Assembly: GCA_038521345.1 (NCBI GenBank)
Contig: JBCBKU010000014.1
Span: 1 to 64,000, forward strand
Length of the DNA: 64,000 bases
Reading direction: 5' to 3'
Origin: JBCBKU01 sp038521345
Lineage (GTDB): Bacteria; Pseudomonadota; Alphaproteobacteria; Rhodobacterales; Rhodobacteraceae
In this document: positions 1 to 7,624 of the stretch, piece after piece
Layout: each line of letters begins with the position of its first letter
How positions within the stretch are numbered: position 1 is the first letter of the stretch
The notes under the pieces: generated by a model
The model's database searches: none
The model's input: only the letters and a program-made list of their open reading frames with translations
What the model was told of the DNA's origin: nothing
Made by a program: the position numbers and the translations under genes

Positions 1-406
1 ACCCGCGTTCTCCATCAATGCATTTTTGGATTCGATACCCTATGCTTCTAAGGAGCGACACTCCCGACTGGCAAATGCACTGGTCGCGCTGAGTGGCGGT
101 TAAACAGGTCCCCTCTGCCCAGGATTGTGCAGCATTTTCGGACAAAAACGACCGTTTTTGGACGCTGCTCAAGAGATTAGCGCAGCCTAAGGATAAATCT
201 GTGCTGCATCGCCGCAAGGCGGCTAAGAGCCCAACCTGTGAATTCACTTTTCTCGCTGCGCGCGCTCGCAGCGCGGAAATCCCTGCATGTGCAACATGTA
301 GAGCAGTGTTCAGCTTCTAAGAAAGCAGCTGTTCAAGATATGCTACGCTCTTGCCGTCAGCGCGGTGCTGATGACAGGGCACGGAGGGAGGATCGGAGGG
401 CATACC
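1..406. other. Non-coding leader upstream of the recombinase gene
   Basis: I see no convincing gene in this 406-base stretch. It is less GC-rich than the flanking genes and its short open frames have no recognisable protein features. It holds two perfect inverted repeats: positions 143-160 (8-base arms CAAAAACG/CGTTTTTG, 2-base loop) and 254-273 (7-base arms CGCTGCG/CGCAGCG, 6-base spacer). A purine-rich ribosome binding site (GGAGGG, 395-400) lies just before the recombinase start. The hairpins could be regulatory or remnants of a mobile element; their role is unknown. Confidence 0.5.
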
Positions 407-1039
407 ATGCCAAGAGTTCAACTTCCCGCACTCACCCCAAAACACAAAGCTTGGAATAAGGGGCGGATCATCGGTCAGAAACGACCTTTACTGCCAAAGC
501 AGGTCTGGGCGATCCGGACAAGGCTAGAACTGGCTGACAATTTGCGAGACCTTGCCTTGTTCAACGTCGCCATCGACAGCAAGTTGCGCGGCTGCGATTT
601 GGTCAAACTTGAGGTGAGCGACCTGGCGAAGGATGACCAGGTAAGGGAACGTGTTTCCGTGATCCAAAGTAAGACCAAACAGACTGTTCAGTTCGAATTG
701 ACGGAAAACACTCGTGAAACCGTCCTCCATTGGGTCAAGTCGCCCGAAATGCTCGCATGTCGTTTCATGTTTCCGAGCCGATTTCACGACCATCCGCACA
801 TATCGACGCGCCAGTACGGTCGAATTGTTCGGGGCTGGGTGACTGCGATCGGGCTAGAACCGAGCGGATACGGCACGCACTCACTTCGCCGCACAAAGGC
901 CGCGGAGATTTACCGCAAGACCGGAAACCTCCGCGCTGTGCAGCTGTTGTTGGGCCACACAAAGGTCGACAGCACAGTTCGCTACCTTGGCGTCGAGCTA
1001 GAGGATGCACTTAGCATCGCTGAGCCGATCGATATCTGA
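407..1039 (+). CDS. Short tyrosine recombinase / integrase, catalytic domain only
   Basis: A 210-residue site-specific recombinase of the phage-integrase superfamily. The visible catalytic set is R61 (in KLRGCDL), a basic beta-hairpin region around K89/K91, H158-x-x-R161, H184 (LLGHTKV) and the nucleophile Y193, followed by a short C-terminal tail. Canonical integrases are 300-400 residues; this one lacks the N-terminal arm-binding domain and most of the core-binding domain, so it is a compact form. The ATG at 407 is chosen because GGAGGG sits 6 bases upstream; an in-frame ATG at 365 lacks such a site. All catalytic residues are present, so it may be active. Its substrate site is not evident. 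Such genes often mark plasmid-derived or mobile DNA. Confidence 0.85.
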   Translation: MPRVQLPALTPKHKAWNKGRIIGQKRPLLPKQVWAIRTRLELADNLRDLALFNVAIDSKLRGCDLVKLEVSDLAKDDQVRERVSVIQSKTKQTVQFELTENTRETVLHWVKSPEMLACRFMFPSRFHDHPHISTRQYGRIVRGWVTAIGLEPSGYGTHSLRRTKAAEIYRKTGNLRAVQLLLGHTKVDSTVRYLGVELEDALSIAEPIDI

Positions 1040-1044
1040 GATGC

Positions 1045-1073
1045 GTCGGCGAGCGGCCCCGCCGTTCGCCGAC
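1045..1073 (+). terminator. Terminator-like hairpin after the recombinase
   Basis: Twelve-base arms (GTCGGCGAGCGG / CCGTTCGCCGAC, one G-U pair) with a CCCCG loop begin 6 bases after the recombinase stop codon. No T-run follows directly, but a run of eight Ts lies near 1128. It could end transcription or protect the 3' end. Confidence 0.45.
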
Positions 1074-1171
1074 TCATGGCGCGTGCCTGTTCGCAGTCGG
1101 CATTTGTCCGCGATCGGGCCCATTTTTTTTAATGAACTCGGCATCCAATAACCGTGACCGATCTCAAAGCA

Positions 1172-2233
1172 CTAGTTGGTGCGGGCCGCCTGTAACGCGC
1201 CGACGTCGATGATCCCGCTTCGTGGAAACCTGTCCGCCAGAATGTCACTGCGGGCGCTGGTTACGATATCGATGACGATAGGCGATGTCGCGGCGAGGAA
1301 GTGGTTGCGTGCGTTCGGCAATCCGGAAAGGTCGAGGACCAGCAGATCGAGTTCTGCGAGACGATCGCGGTCCCGAGCCGAGCCAAGCCGTTCCGGTTGC
1401 GCCGTCAGGAGCGAAGAAAAACGCAGCGCATAGTCGCTTTCGGAGGTCATGACCACGAAAGGGTTGGGAAGCGGGTCGATGCGTTCATGCTGGGATTCGA
1501 AGAGATCAAGGTCGATATCGGGAGAGACCAGAATGACCCCGCCGATCCGGCCAAGGACGTTCTGTTGCCCCGTGATCGACAATTGCCGCAGGGTTTCCAC
1601 CACAAGCTGCGTGCCCATGGAATGGCCAAAGATGAAGACATTCTGGTTCTCGCGCGTGAGTTCGACCAGCAGCTCTTCGAGATGGTCGCGGGCGATTAGG
1701 ATACTGTCCTTGTCGCGCACATACCCAAGTGTTCGTTCAATGGACGGCCAGGCAAAGGTGACTTGCGGCCCCTGCAGGCCGTAGTCATGGGCGATCTGAG
1801 CATGACGATAGACGGCGTATTCCATCGCGGTGTTGAAGCCGTGCACATAGACCACCGCGCTGTCGATGGGGCGGCCGAGCGGGCCAGCTTGGCGCCGAAC
1901 GGTGCTGCCCAGGTCGGAGAGTGACTGGAGCCCGCGCGCCTCCGCGACGGTGAAGCTGGCGGAGGGATCAGGGTTTGATGCCGAGAATTCCACTTCGCCC
2001 GGACGATGGCCCGGAGGAATGGTGATGTCGTACTGCGCAAACGACAACGCGCCGCCGCGCTCCGTGGTGCCTGAGAGATCGGGCGCGAGGATGCGGTCCG
2101 TGGCAAGGTAGATGCGCTGCACAGCGGCCTCACCGATCTGGCCGTCGGGTGCGACGAATTGCTCTGGTTTGCCCGCGCATCCCGCAAGAACAACAAGCGT
2201 TAGGCCAAGACCGAAGATGGACCGTAGGCTCAT
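1172..2233 (-). CDS. Alpha/beta hydrolase lipoprotein (DUF900 type)
   Basis: A 353-residue predicted lipoprotein. The start at 2233 puts a classic lipoprotein signal at the N-terminus (MSLRSIFGLGLTLVVLAGC, lipobox LAGC). Downstream is an alpha/beta hydrolase fold with a nucleophile elbow GHSMG preceded by FIF and an oxyanion-type HGFN stretch (VVYVHGFN). These match the DUF900 serine-hydrolase family, whose substrates are mostly unknown. It is the last gene of the minus-strand sulfatase series, 67 bases after the DUF4345 gene. The product is probably anchored in the periplasm. Function beyond a likely esterase or lipase activity is not assigned. Confidence 0.8.
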   Translation of the reverse strand: MSLRSIFGLGLTLVVLAGCAGKPEQFVAPDGQIGEAAVQRIYLATDRILAPDLSGTTERGGALSFAQYDITIPPGHRPGEVEFSASNPDPSASFTVAEARGLQSLSDLGSTVRRQAGPLGRPIDSAVVYVHGFNTAMEYAVYRHAQIAHDYGLQGPQVTFAWPSIERTLGYVRDKDSILIARDHLEELLVELTRENQNVFIFGHSMGTQLVVETLRQLSITGQQNVLGRIGGVILVSPDIDLDLFESQHERIDPLPNPFVVMTSESDYALRFSSLLTAQPERLGSARDRDRLAELDLLVLDLSGLPNARNHFLAATSPIVIDIVTSARSDILADRFPRSGIIDVGALQAARTN

Positions 2234-2300
2234 GGCAAAAGTGCCTCCGATGAAGAACATGGTGAGTGGGTAAGCCATGGGCGTTCCGTAGGATCCGGAC

Positions 2301-2705
2301 TCAGGACGCGGCATGTTGCCCCCTGTTGCTTGCGATAAGCCAGCCGGCGGATACCGCAAGCGCCAGTTCCGCCGGAAAGTAGACAAAGAGCAGCGGGCCG
2401 GGCCAGCCGTCTAGGAAGAGGCTCAGGAGACGCCCCAAGGCCAGGCCCAGGGTGAACACGAAGAGGCTCCAGAGCGCGGGCATCCTCAGGCCCGAATGCA
2501 TTGCGCCGGCGATCCAAAAGCAGATGAGAGCAAGGTAGAGGCCCATGATCGCGCGAAAGATATGGCGGGTGGGAACGCCAACGGCGTCGATCCCGTAGAG
2601 CCAGAGCAAGCTCGCCTGCGGGGCCACCCCATAGGACAGCGCGATGGGGGTCAGACCGATCGCTAGGGCAAACAGCAATCCGCGTTGCATCCGCGCGACA
2701 TCCAT
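2301..2705 (-). CDS. DUF4345 family membrane protein
   Basis: 134 residues with four hydrophobic segments, and the family-like stretch LYGIDAVG...TRHIFRAIMGLYL. DUF4345 proteins are small four-helix membrane proteins of unknown function. The start lies 2 bases after the stop of the preceding lipoprotein gene, so the two are probably co-transcribed and translated together. Nothing in the sequence suggests a catalytic site. Confidence 0.75.
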   Translation of the reverse strand: MDVARMQRGLLFALAIGLTPIALSYGVAPQASLLWLYGIDAVGVPTRHIFRAIMGLYLALICFWIAGAMHSGLRMPALWSLFVFTLGLALGRLLSLFLDGWPGPLLFVYFPAELALAVSAGWLIASNRGQHAAS

Positions 2706-2707
2706 AC

Positions 2708-3058
2708 TCAGCCCGCTGCGCCCGTGTTGGCCGAGCTTGCGTCAGGACAAGCCGCTTCTATTTGGGCGATCCGGGCGCGCAGGTCCTCTTCGGTGCGGCC
2801 CGACGCGATCTCGCGCCGGTCTTCGAGTTGCCCGCTCACACGGCCCGCAATCCGCGCCACGGGCACGACCAGGCGCACGCCGGCAGCGGCCCGTTCGCCA
2901 GCACCGGGAATAGCGGCTTCAAGGGCGGCGATGTCGATATCGGCCGTCTGGCAATCAATCGGGCGATCCAGGAGGTCTGCGCGCTCGCTTTGGGTTGTCT
3001 GCGCACATCCAGCTAGGGCGCCAACGGCAAGCAAGGTAACAGCAATTCGGCTAGGCAT
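2708..3058 (-). CDS. Small lipoprotein of unknown function
   Basis: 116 residues beginning MPSRIAVTLLAVGALAGC, a short lipoprotein signal with lipobox LAGC. The ATG at 3058 is preferred over an in-frame GTG at 3064 because a GGAGAG site sits 8 bases before the ATG but almost touches the GTG. The mature part is Ala/Arg/Glu-rich and helical, with two further cysteines. No family was recognised. It is tightly placed between the formylglycine-generating enzyme and DUF4345 genes, so a role in the same envelope process is inferred only from position. Confidence 0.7.
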   Translation of the reverse strand: MPSRIAVTLLAVGALAGCAQTTQSERADLLDRPIDCQTADIDIAALEAAIPGAGERAAAGVRLVVPVARIAGRVSGQLEDRREIASGRTEEDLRARIAQIEAACPDASSANTGAAG

Positions 3059-3079
3059 GGTCACATCTCTCCTTACGTT

Positions 3080-3985
3080 TCATCGAAGATCCTGCGCGAT
3101 GCGAAAGCCGATATGCGCGGTACTGAAATCGCGCTCTAGGCTTTCGCGGGCGGCGACACGGTATCTCTGGCAGTAATCTTCGCTGCACAGGTACGATCCG
3201 CCCTTGATGGTGAAGCGAGGCACTGAAGGCGTAAACGGGCTGTCGGTCCATTCCCAGACATTCCCGATCATGTCGTAGGCGCCTGTCAGCCCGGGCTCGT
3301 AACATCCGACAGGGGCGGTCCCGGCAAAGCCGTCGCGCCGCGAGTTGAGCACCGGGAAGAAGCCGGTCCAAATATTGGCGCGGGCGGTTCCATCCGGCGC
3401 GCGGACACCCGATTCCGGGTCCATCGGATCAAAGAGTCCCCGGCTGGCGGCATATTCCCACTCCACCTCGGTCGGGATGCGTCCGCCCGCCCAGGCCGCG
3501 TAGGCGCGAGCATCGTTCAGCGTCACATGCACGACAGGGTGCAGGTCGAGGTCCGTCAGATCGGATCCTGCGCCGTCGGGCGTGCGCCAGGTCGCGCCTT
3601 GATCCAACGACCACCACGACTGAAAGACCTCCGGCGTGTCGCTTTCGTTGAACTGGGCCGAGCCGCCGTTCGTCTCGGCCTCAGTGACATGGCCCGTATC
3701 TGCCACGAAGGCCGCAAACTGGCTGTTGGTGACCTCATGGGTCTGAAGGCGAAACGGCGAGACAAGCACCTTCCGCGGCGGGCCTTCCTCGTGGAAGACG
3801 GGATCGACGCCCATAACGAACCCCCCGCCGGGAATGTCGACAAAATCTCCAAGGTCGCCCGGATCGAGTGCGCATGCATGCGCGGTTTTTGCCGGCGTTA
3901 CAGGCCATACGAGACCACCGACCAAAGCAACCATCGCGGCAAGAAGGCCGGCGCCAAGAAGCAGGGTTTGAGAACGATGGACCAT
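3080..3985 (-). CDS. Formylglycine-generating enzyme (sulfatase-modifying factor)
   Basis: 301 residues with the FGE-sulfatase domain from about residue 48. This family oxidises a cysteine of sulfatases to the catalytic formylglycine. Hallmarks are IPGGGFVMG, the THEVTN stretch, GGRIPTEVEWEYAA, GNVWEW and the active-site motif GGSYLCSEDYCQRYR. The two redox/copper-binding cysteines are present at 267 and 272, so an active oxygen-dependent FGE is expected rather than an inactive family member. The first 30 residues form a long hydrophobic segment, implying an exported or membrane-anchored enzyme. It lies in the same operon-like series as the Cys-type sulfatase at 5801-7576, its likely substrate. 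Start at 3985 chosen because it begins just before that hydrophobic segment and clears the upstream gene. Confidence 0.88.
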   Translation of the reverse strand: MVHRSQTLLLGAGLLAAMVALVGGLVWPVTPAKTAHACALDPGDLGDFVDIPGGGFVMGVDPVFHEEGPPRKVLVSPFRLQTHEVTNSQFAAFVADTGHVTEAETNGGSAQFNESDTPEVFQSWWSLDQGATWRTPDGAGSDLTDLDLHPVVHVTLNDARAYAAWAGGRIPTEVEWEYAASRGLFDPMDPESGVRAPDGTARANIWTGFFPVLNSRRDGFAGTAPVGCYEPGLTGAYDMIGNVWEWTDSPFTPSVPRFTIKGGSYLCSEDYCQRYRVAARESLERDFSTAHIGFRIAQDLR

Positions 3986-3992
3986 CTTCGAG

Positions 3993-4331
3993 CTATCCAG
4001 TCGATGAGCTGCCGATGCGGCGCCACTGCCAGTAAGCAAGCGCCAGGCTGCCCGCCACGAAGGCAAAGAGAGGGTATCGCAGCCCGCCCGTGCTCGGGTT
4101 GGTCAAGCCGAATTGGAAGAGAAACAGGATGTTTAAGACAAGATACGCCACCGATGCGACAAAGATGATCGGGCCAGCGAAGCGGCCCGGGCGTGCGGCG
4201 ATGAAGGCAGCAACGCCGAGGATCAAATTGGAGGCCACGCGCAGCGGCTCTAGCTGATCAGTCGCGACATGCACAACAATATCGAACGCCTGTAGAAAAA
4301 GCTGCACGATAACGGGTAGTAGTCCTAGCAT
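3993..4331 (-). CDS. Small multi-spanning membrane protein
   Basis: 112 residues with about four hydrophobic helices and a short polar C-terminus (QWRRIGSSSTG). The DoxX/DUF-like pattern of alternating helices and small loops is not specific enough for a family name. It ends 7 bases before the FGE start, so it is probably part of the same transcript. No catalytic motif is visible. Confidence 0.65.
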   Translation of the reverse strand: MLGLLPVIVQLFLQAFDIVVHVATDQLEPLRVASNLILGVAAFIAARPGRFAGPIIFVASVAYLVLNILFLFQFGLTNPSTGGLRYPLFAFVAGSLALAYWQWRRIGSSSTG

Positions 4332-4359
4332 TGCAGTCTCCTGAGGTCGTTGGATGGCG

Positions 4360-4908
4360 TCAGTGAATTGCGTATTTCAGGAGAGCGAGCGCGAAGCCGA
4401 TACTTCCGGCGAAAAGTGCCCCTCCGATGGGCAACCACCAGCTATGGTTGATCACCCATCCGACCCGCGCGCCCAGCACAACTAGGACAAAGACGCAAAA
4501 CACTTGCGCAACAACAGTGGCCGTCCCCACACTGAACACTCCCAGCCCGGCCAAAACAAAGATCGCCGTCGGCACATTGGCGACCAGCAGGGTCGAATGG
4601 CTGTGCTGCCAGGCGGCCCCGAAAGCTTTGGCCGTCAGGATGCGCTCGCCCGTCTCCATCCCATGGGACAAAATCTCGGCGAAGATCTTGGCCAGCGTCA
4701 CCGCCAGCACCGAACCGAAGAGAACGAGGGCGGCCTCAAAAGGTCCGTCGCGGGCTTCGTCCATCGCCATCAAGAGGCTCAGGACGAGGATCGAGCCGTA
4801 AATCAGCCCGAAGGAGGCCCGGTGCACGGGTCCCCAGGCAAGGTGGGGATGGAGCCCATGGCGCGGCATCGCCATGGACCCCTGGTGGTGCCGATCAGCG
4901 TCAGACAT
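4360..4908 (-). CDS. Integral membrane protein of unknown function
   Basis: 182 residues: a His-rich N-terminus (HHQGS, HGLHPHLAWG) followed by four or five transmembrane helices. It overlaps the 3' end of the preceding DJ-1/PfpI gene by 8 bases, indicating translational coupling. The conserved-looking KIFAEILSHGMETGERI stretch sits between the second and third helices. No family was recognised. Its position in the sulfatase series suggests a membrane partner, but that is inference. Confidence 0.65.
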   Translation of the reverse strand: MSDADRHHQGSMAMPRHGLHPHLAWGPVHRASFGLIYGSILVLSLLMAMDEARDGPFEAALVLFGSVLAVTLAKIFAEILSHGMETGERILTAKAFGAAWQHSHSTLLVANVPTAIFVLAGLGVFSVGTATVVAQVFCVFVLVVLGARVGWVINHSWWLPIGGALFAGSIGFALALLKYAIH

Positions 4909-5734
4909 TGCGCTGGGTCGCCATTTTCTCGAGGATGCGATGCGCCGTCTCGTAGCCGCTGTTCTGGTTCTGGCCAGTGATCAGGTTGCCGTCGATCGTG
5001 GTATGCGTCGCAAACGGGTCGCGGAACGCATGCTGGCATTCGTAGATCGCGCCCAGTTTGCGCAGTTCTTCCTCAGGGTGCTTCGGCGTGACCGCGATGC
5101 CGAAGGTGTTGATCTGGTTGTTGGTCACGCCGGTGACGCGGCGGCCCTTGACCAGCGGTTCCCCGTCGATCCCTTTGGCGCCGCAGAGGCCGAGCGCACC
5201 GTGGCAGACCGAGCCGAGGATCTTGCCCGCCGCATTGGCGCGGGTGACGAAATCGTTCATCGCCTCGCTCTGCATCAGGTCATAGGCCGCGCCCCAGCCA
5301 CCGGCCATGAAGATCACGTCGTAGTCGTTGGGATCGAGGTCGGGGATCGCCTTCGAGTTCTTGAGATCATGCATGGCCTTTTTGTCCGCCATGAAGCGTT
5401 TGTCTTCGTGACAGGCGAGCGGCCAGGACCAGGACCAGGGCTGGATCGGGATCTTGCCGCCCTTCGGGGAGGCCATGTCGACCTCCATTCCGGCGTTGAC
5501 GAAGACGTAGTAGGGCACGGTGAATTCCGACCCGAAAGCGCCGGTATCCCGCTTCAGGGGGTCGAGCCGATCGTGATTGGTGCAGATCATCAGCGCCCGC
5601 CGCCCTTTCATGTCGAAATCGGGGACGGTGTAGTGACGGTGGATGCCCAGCAGCCGCAGGAAGGCCGGCAGGTAGAGGTACGTAAGGATGGCCAGAAGGG
5701 CCAGGACAAGAAGGGTAATGACGATCCAGTTCAT
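4901..5734 (-). CDS. Membrane-anchored DJ-1/PfpI family protein
   Basis: 277 residues with one N-terminal transmembrane helix (residues 3-25) and a class I glutamine-amidotransferase-like (DJ-1/PfpI, Hsp31-like) domain. The nucleophile elbow GSVCHGALGL places the likely catalytic pair at C177-H178; MAGGWGAAYDL and VFVNAGMEVDMASP are further family features. Members act as chaperones, deglycase/glyoxalase-like enzymes or proteases. The N-terminal anchor is unusual for the family, which is normally cytosolic. It follows the sulfatase gene, separated by a 66-base gap with a strong hairpin. Confidence 0.82.
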   Translation of the reverse strand: MNWIVITLLVLALLAILTYLYLPAFLRLLGIHRHYTVPDFDMKGRRALMICTNHDRLDPLKRDTGAFGSEFTVPYYVFVNAGMEVDMASPKGGKIPIQPWSWSWPLACHEDKRFMADKKAMHDLKNSKAIPDLDPNDYDVIFMAGGWGAAYDLMQSEAMNDFVTRANAAGKILGSVCHGALGLCGAKGIDGEPLVKGRRVTGVTNNQINTFGIAVTPKHPEEELRKLGAIYECQHAFRDPFATHTTIDGNLITGQNQNSGYETAHRILEKMATQRNV

Positions 5735-5763
5735 GACAGGTCTCCGAAGTCAGGGATTGGGAG

Positions 5764-5787
5764 AAGTGCCCCTGACTCGGGGCACTT
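5764..5787 (-). terminator. Intercistronic hairpin between sulfatase and DJ-1/PfpI genes
   Basis: Perfect 9-base arms AAGTGCCCC/GGGGCACTT with a 6-base loop lie between the sulfatase stop and the next start on the minus strand. No T-run follows in the direction of transcription, so it may be a partial terminator, an mRNA-processing or a stability element rather than a full stop signal. Confidence 0.5.
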
Positions 5788-5800
5788 GTTAGTTTGGGGA

Positions 5801-7576
5801 TCAGTGGGCCGGGCGGCGGATCACCATCCGCGCAAACCGGAAAAGCACGTATAGGGCGGCCAGCAACGCGACGATGAGGCCAGCCAAGTAGGGCCAGTAC
5901 TTTCCGATGACCCGCTCGGTCAGGTTCGAAGCCAGTTGCGCCGTGGCAAACTCGTCGCGTCCGAGGTCGAGAACGCCGGTCTCGGCGGCATAAGCCTCAT
6001 ACTCGGCTCGCATTTCTGCAACCAGTTCGGGGTTTTCACCCGAAAGATCGTTGGTTTCGCCCGGATCGACCGACAGGTCGAAAAGCCGCCAGGTGAAATC
6101 GCCGCGTGGCAATGCGGTGCGCACGAGCTTCCAGTTGCCGCGATAGAGCGACGCGTTGCCGCTGACTTCTCCGCCAAAGACCTCATCGGCGCCGCGGGTC
6201 TCGTCCGTCTCGCCAACAAGCACTGGCAGGATGCTGCGCCCGTAAAGCGCGCCCGCGTCATAGGACACACCGGCTGCATCCAGCAAAGTCGGCATCAAGT
6301 CGGAGACATGGACCGGCGCGTCGAGAGGGCCGCGCGCCGCGACCCCGGGACCCGCAACCACCAGCGGCACCCGCAGCCCGCCTTCGCTTGAATAAAACTT
6401 GTAAAGGTTGAACGGGGACGCGGAGACAGACGCCCATTCCGGGCCGATGGCGGTCAGGCTGCCCGGCAGGCCCATGTTCTCGGGTAACGTGTCGATCCCT
6501 TCGAGGAGATGGATTCCGTCGAGAAGAAGATTTGCGATCGGGTTTCCAAGCGACGTGACGGCGGAATCCGGGCCGTTGTCGGAGGTCACGACGACAATCG
6601 TGTTTTCAAGCTGACCGGTGGTCTCCAGATGATCCAGCAAGCGTCCGATGTGGAAATCGGCAGCTTCGATCATGCCAGCGTTCACCTGCATCTCGCGTGC
6701 AGCGATGGCCTGTTCCTCGGACGTCAGATCGTCCCAGGCACGATGGTCTTCGTGCACGGGCGCCAGCGTCGTGGTCTCAGGGACAAGTCCAAGCTCCATA
6801 GCGCGCCGCCAGCGTTCCTCTCGCATGACGTCCCATCCGGCATCGAAGACGCCTTCATAATTGTTGATGAATTCGGTCGGGGCCTGCACGGGGATGTGGA
6901 TCGCCTGAAGCGATAGGAAGCCGAAGAAGGGCTGATCGGCATCCCCTTCGTCGATGTAGCGGATCATCTCATCCACGAGATTGCGGGAGGAATAGAAATC
7001 CTCAGGCAGGCGGATCGGTTCGCCGTCCTCGTACCACGACACTTCCGGGTAGCCCGGCAGGTAGTGGGTGTGGTCGTAATTGCTGCCGCCCGTGGAATCC
7101 ATCACGTAGGAGCGGTCGAAGCCAAAACGGTTGGGCAAGTTCTTGCCCTTGGCCCCGATGCCCCATTTACCGCTGACATAGGTCTGATAACCCGCCTCGG
7201 ACAAAAGGCTCGCAATGGTCGCCTGATCATCGTCCCAGATCATCGAATAGCCGGGCAGCGCGCTCTGCTCAGGCGTCACGGTTTCGACCAGCGTGCCCAT
7301 CCCCGTCTGGTGGTTGTCGAGTCCGGTCATTAACATGGCGCGGCTCGGCCCGCAGAAGGGCGAAGAGTAGTACCGCGAGAAGAGCGTCCCTGTCTCAGCC
7401 AGCGCATCGATATTGGGCGTGCGCGCGTCCCCGCCATAGGCGCCGAAGCCCGTGAAGCCGACATCGTCGAATAGCACGACGAGGATGTTCGGGCGCGTGT
7501 CCTGAGCGCCTGCAGGCAGGACCGTCATCGCGGTGAGTGTCAGCGCACCCAACACGGTGCGGGTAAATCCAATCAT
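5801..7576 (-). CDS. Exported arylsulfatase, Cys-type, with C-terminal membrane anchor
   Basis: 591 residues. A Sec-type signal peptide (to about residue 25, PAGAQD) is followed by the alkaline-phosphatase-fold sulfatase domain. Metal-site aspartates D37-D38 lie in LFDDVGF. The formylglycine signature is CGPSRAMLMTG, with C75 the residue to be oxidised and P77, S78 and R79 completing the C-x-P-S-R core. A second sulfatase pattern, YVSGKWGIG, follows. Near the C-terminus a hydrophobic helix (about residues 562-582) and basic tail RFARMVIRRP suggest the enzyme is held in the inner membrane facing the periplasm. It would hydrolyse sulfate esters; the substrate is not predictable. Formylglycine maturation is probably by the FGE encoded downstream at 3080-3985. 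Confidence 0.9.
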   Translation of the reverse strand: MIGFTRTVLGALTLTAMTVLPAGAQDTRPNILVVLFDDVGFTGFGAYGGDARTPNIDALAETGTLFSRYYSSPFCGPSRAMLMTGLDNHQTGMGTLVETVTPEQSALPGYSMIWDDDQATIASLLSEAGYQTYVSGKWGIGAKGKNLPNRFGFDRSYVMDSTGGSNYDHTHYLPGYPEVSWYEDGEPIRLPEDFYSSRNLVDEMIRYIDEGDADQPFFGFLSLQAIHIPVQAPTEFINNYEGVFDAGWDVMREERWRRAMELGLVPETTTLAPVHEDHRAWDDLTSEEQAIAAREMQVNAGMIEAADFHIGRLLDHLETTGQLENTIVVVTSDNGPDSAVTSLGNPIANLLLDGIHLLEGIDTLPENMGLPGSLTAIGPEWASVSASPFNLYKFYSSEGGLRVPLVVAGPGVAARGPLDAPVHVSDLMPTLLDAAGVSYDAGALYGRSILPVLVGETDETRGADEVFGGEVSGNASLYRGNWKLVRTALPRGDFTWRLFDLSVDPGETNDLSGENPELVAEMRAEYEAYAAETGVLDLGRDEFATAQLASNLTERVIGKYWPYLAGLIVALLAALYVLFRFARMVIRRPAH

Positions 7577-7624
7577 GTGTCAGACCTTTTGCTAGATGCG
7601 AAGAAATGGGCGTGTGACGGCGCG

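Noticed and set aside
4874..5854. Long plus-strand open frame opposite the DJ-1/PfpI gene
   Set aside because: It mirrors a well-supported gene on the other strand; Arg/Asp/Val-rich composition is the usual antisense shadow in GC-rich DNA.
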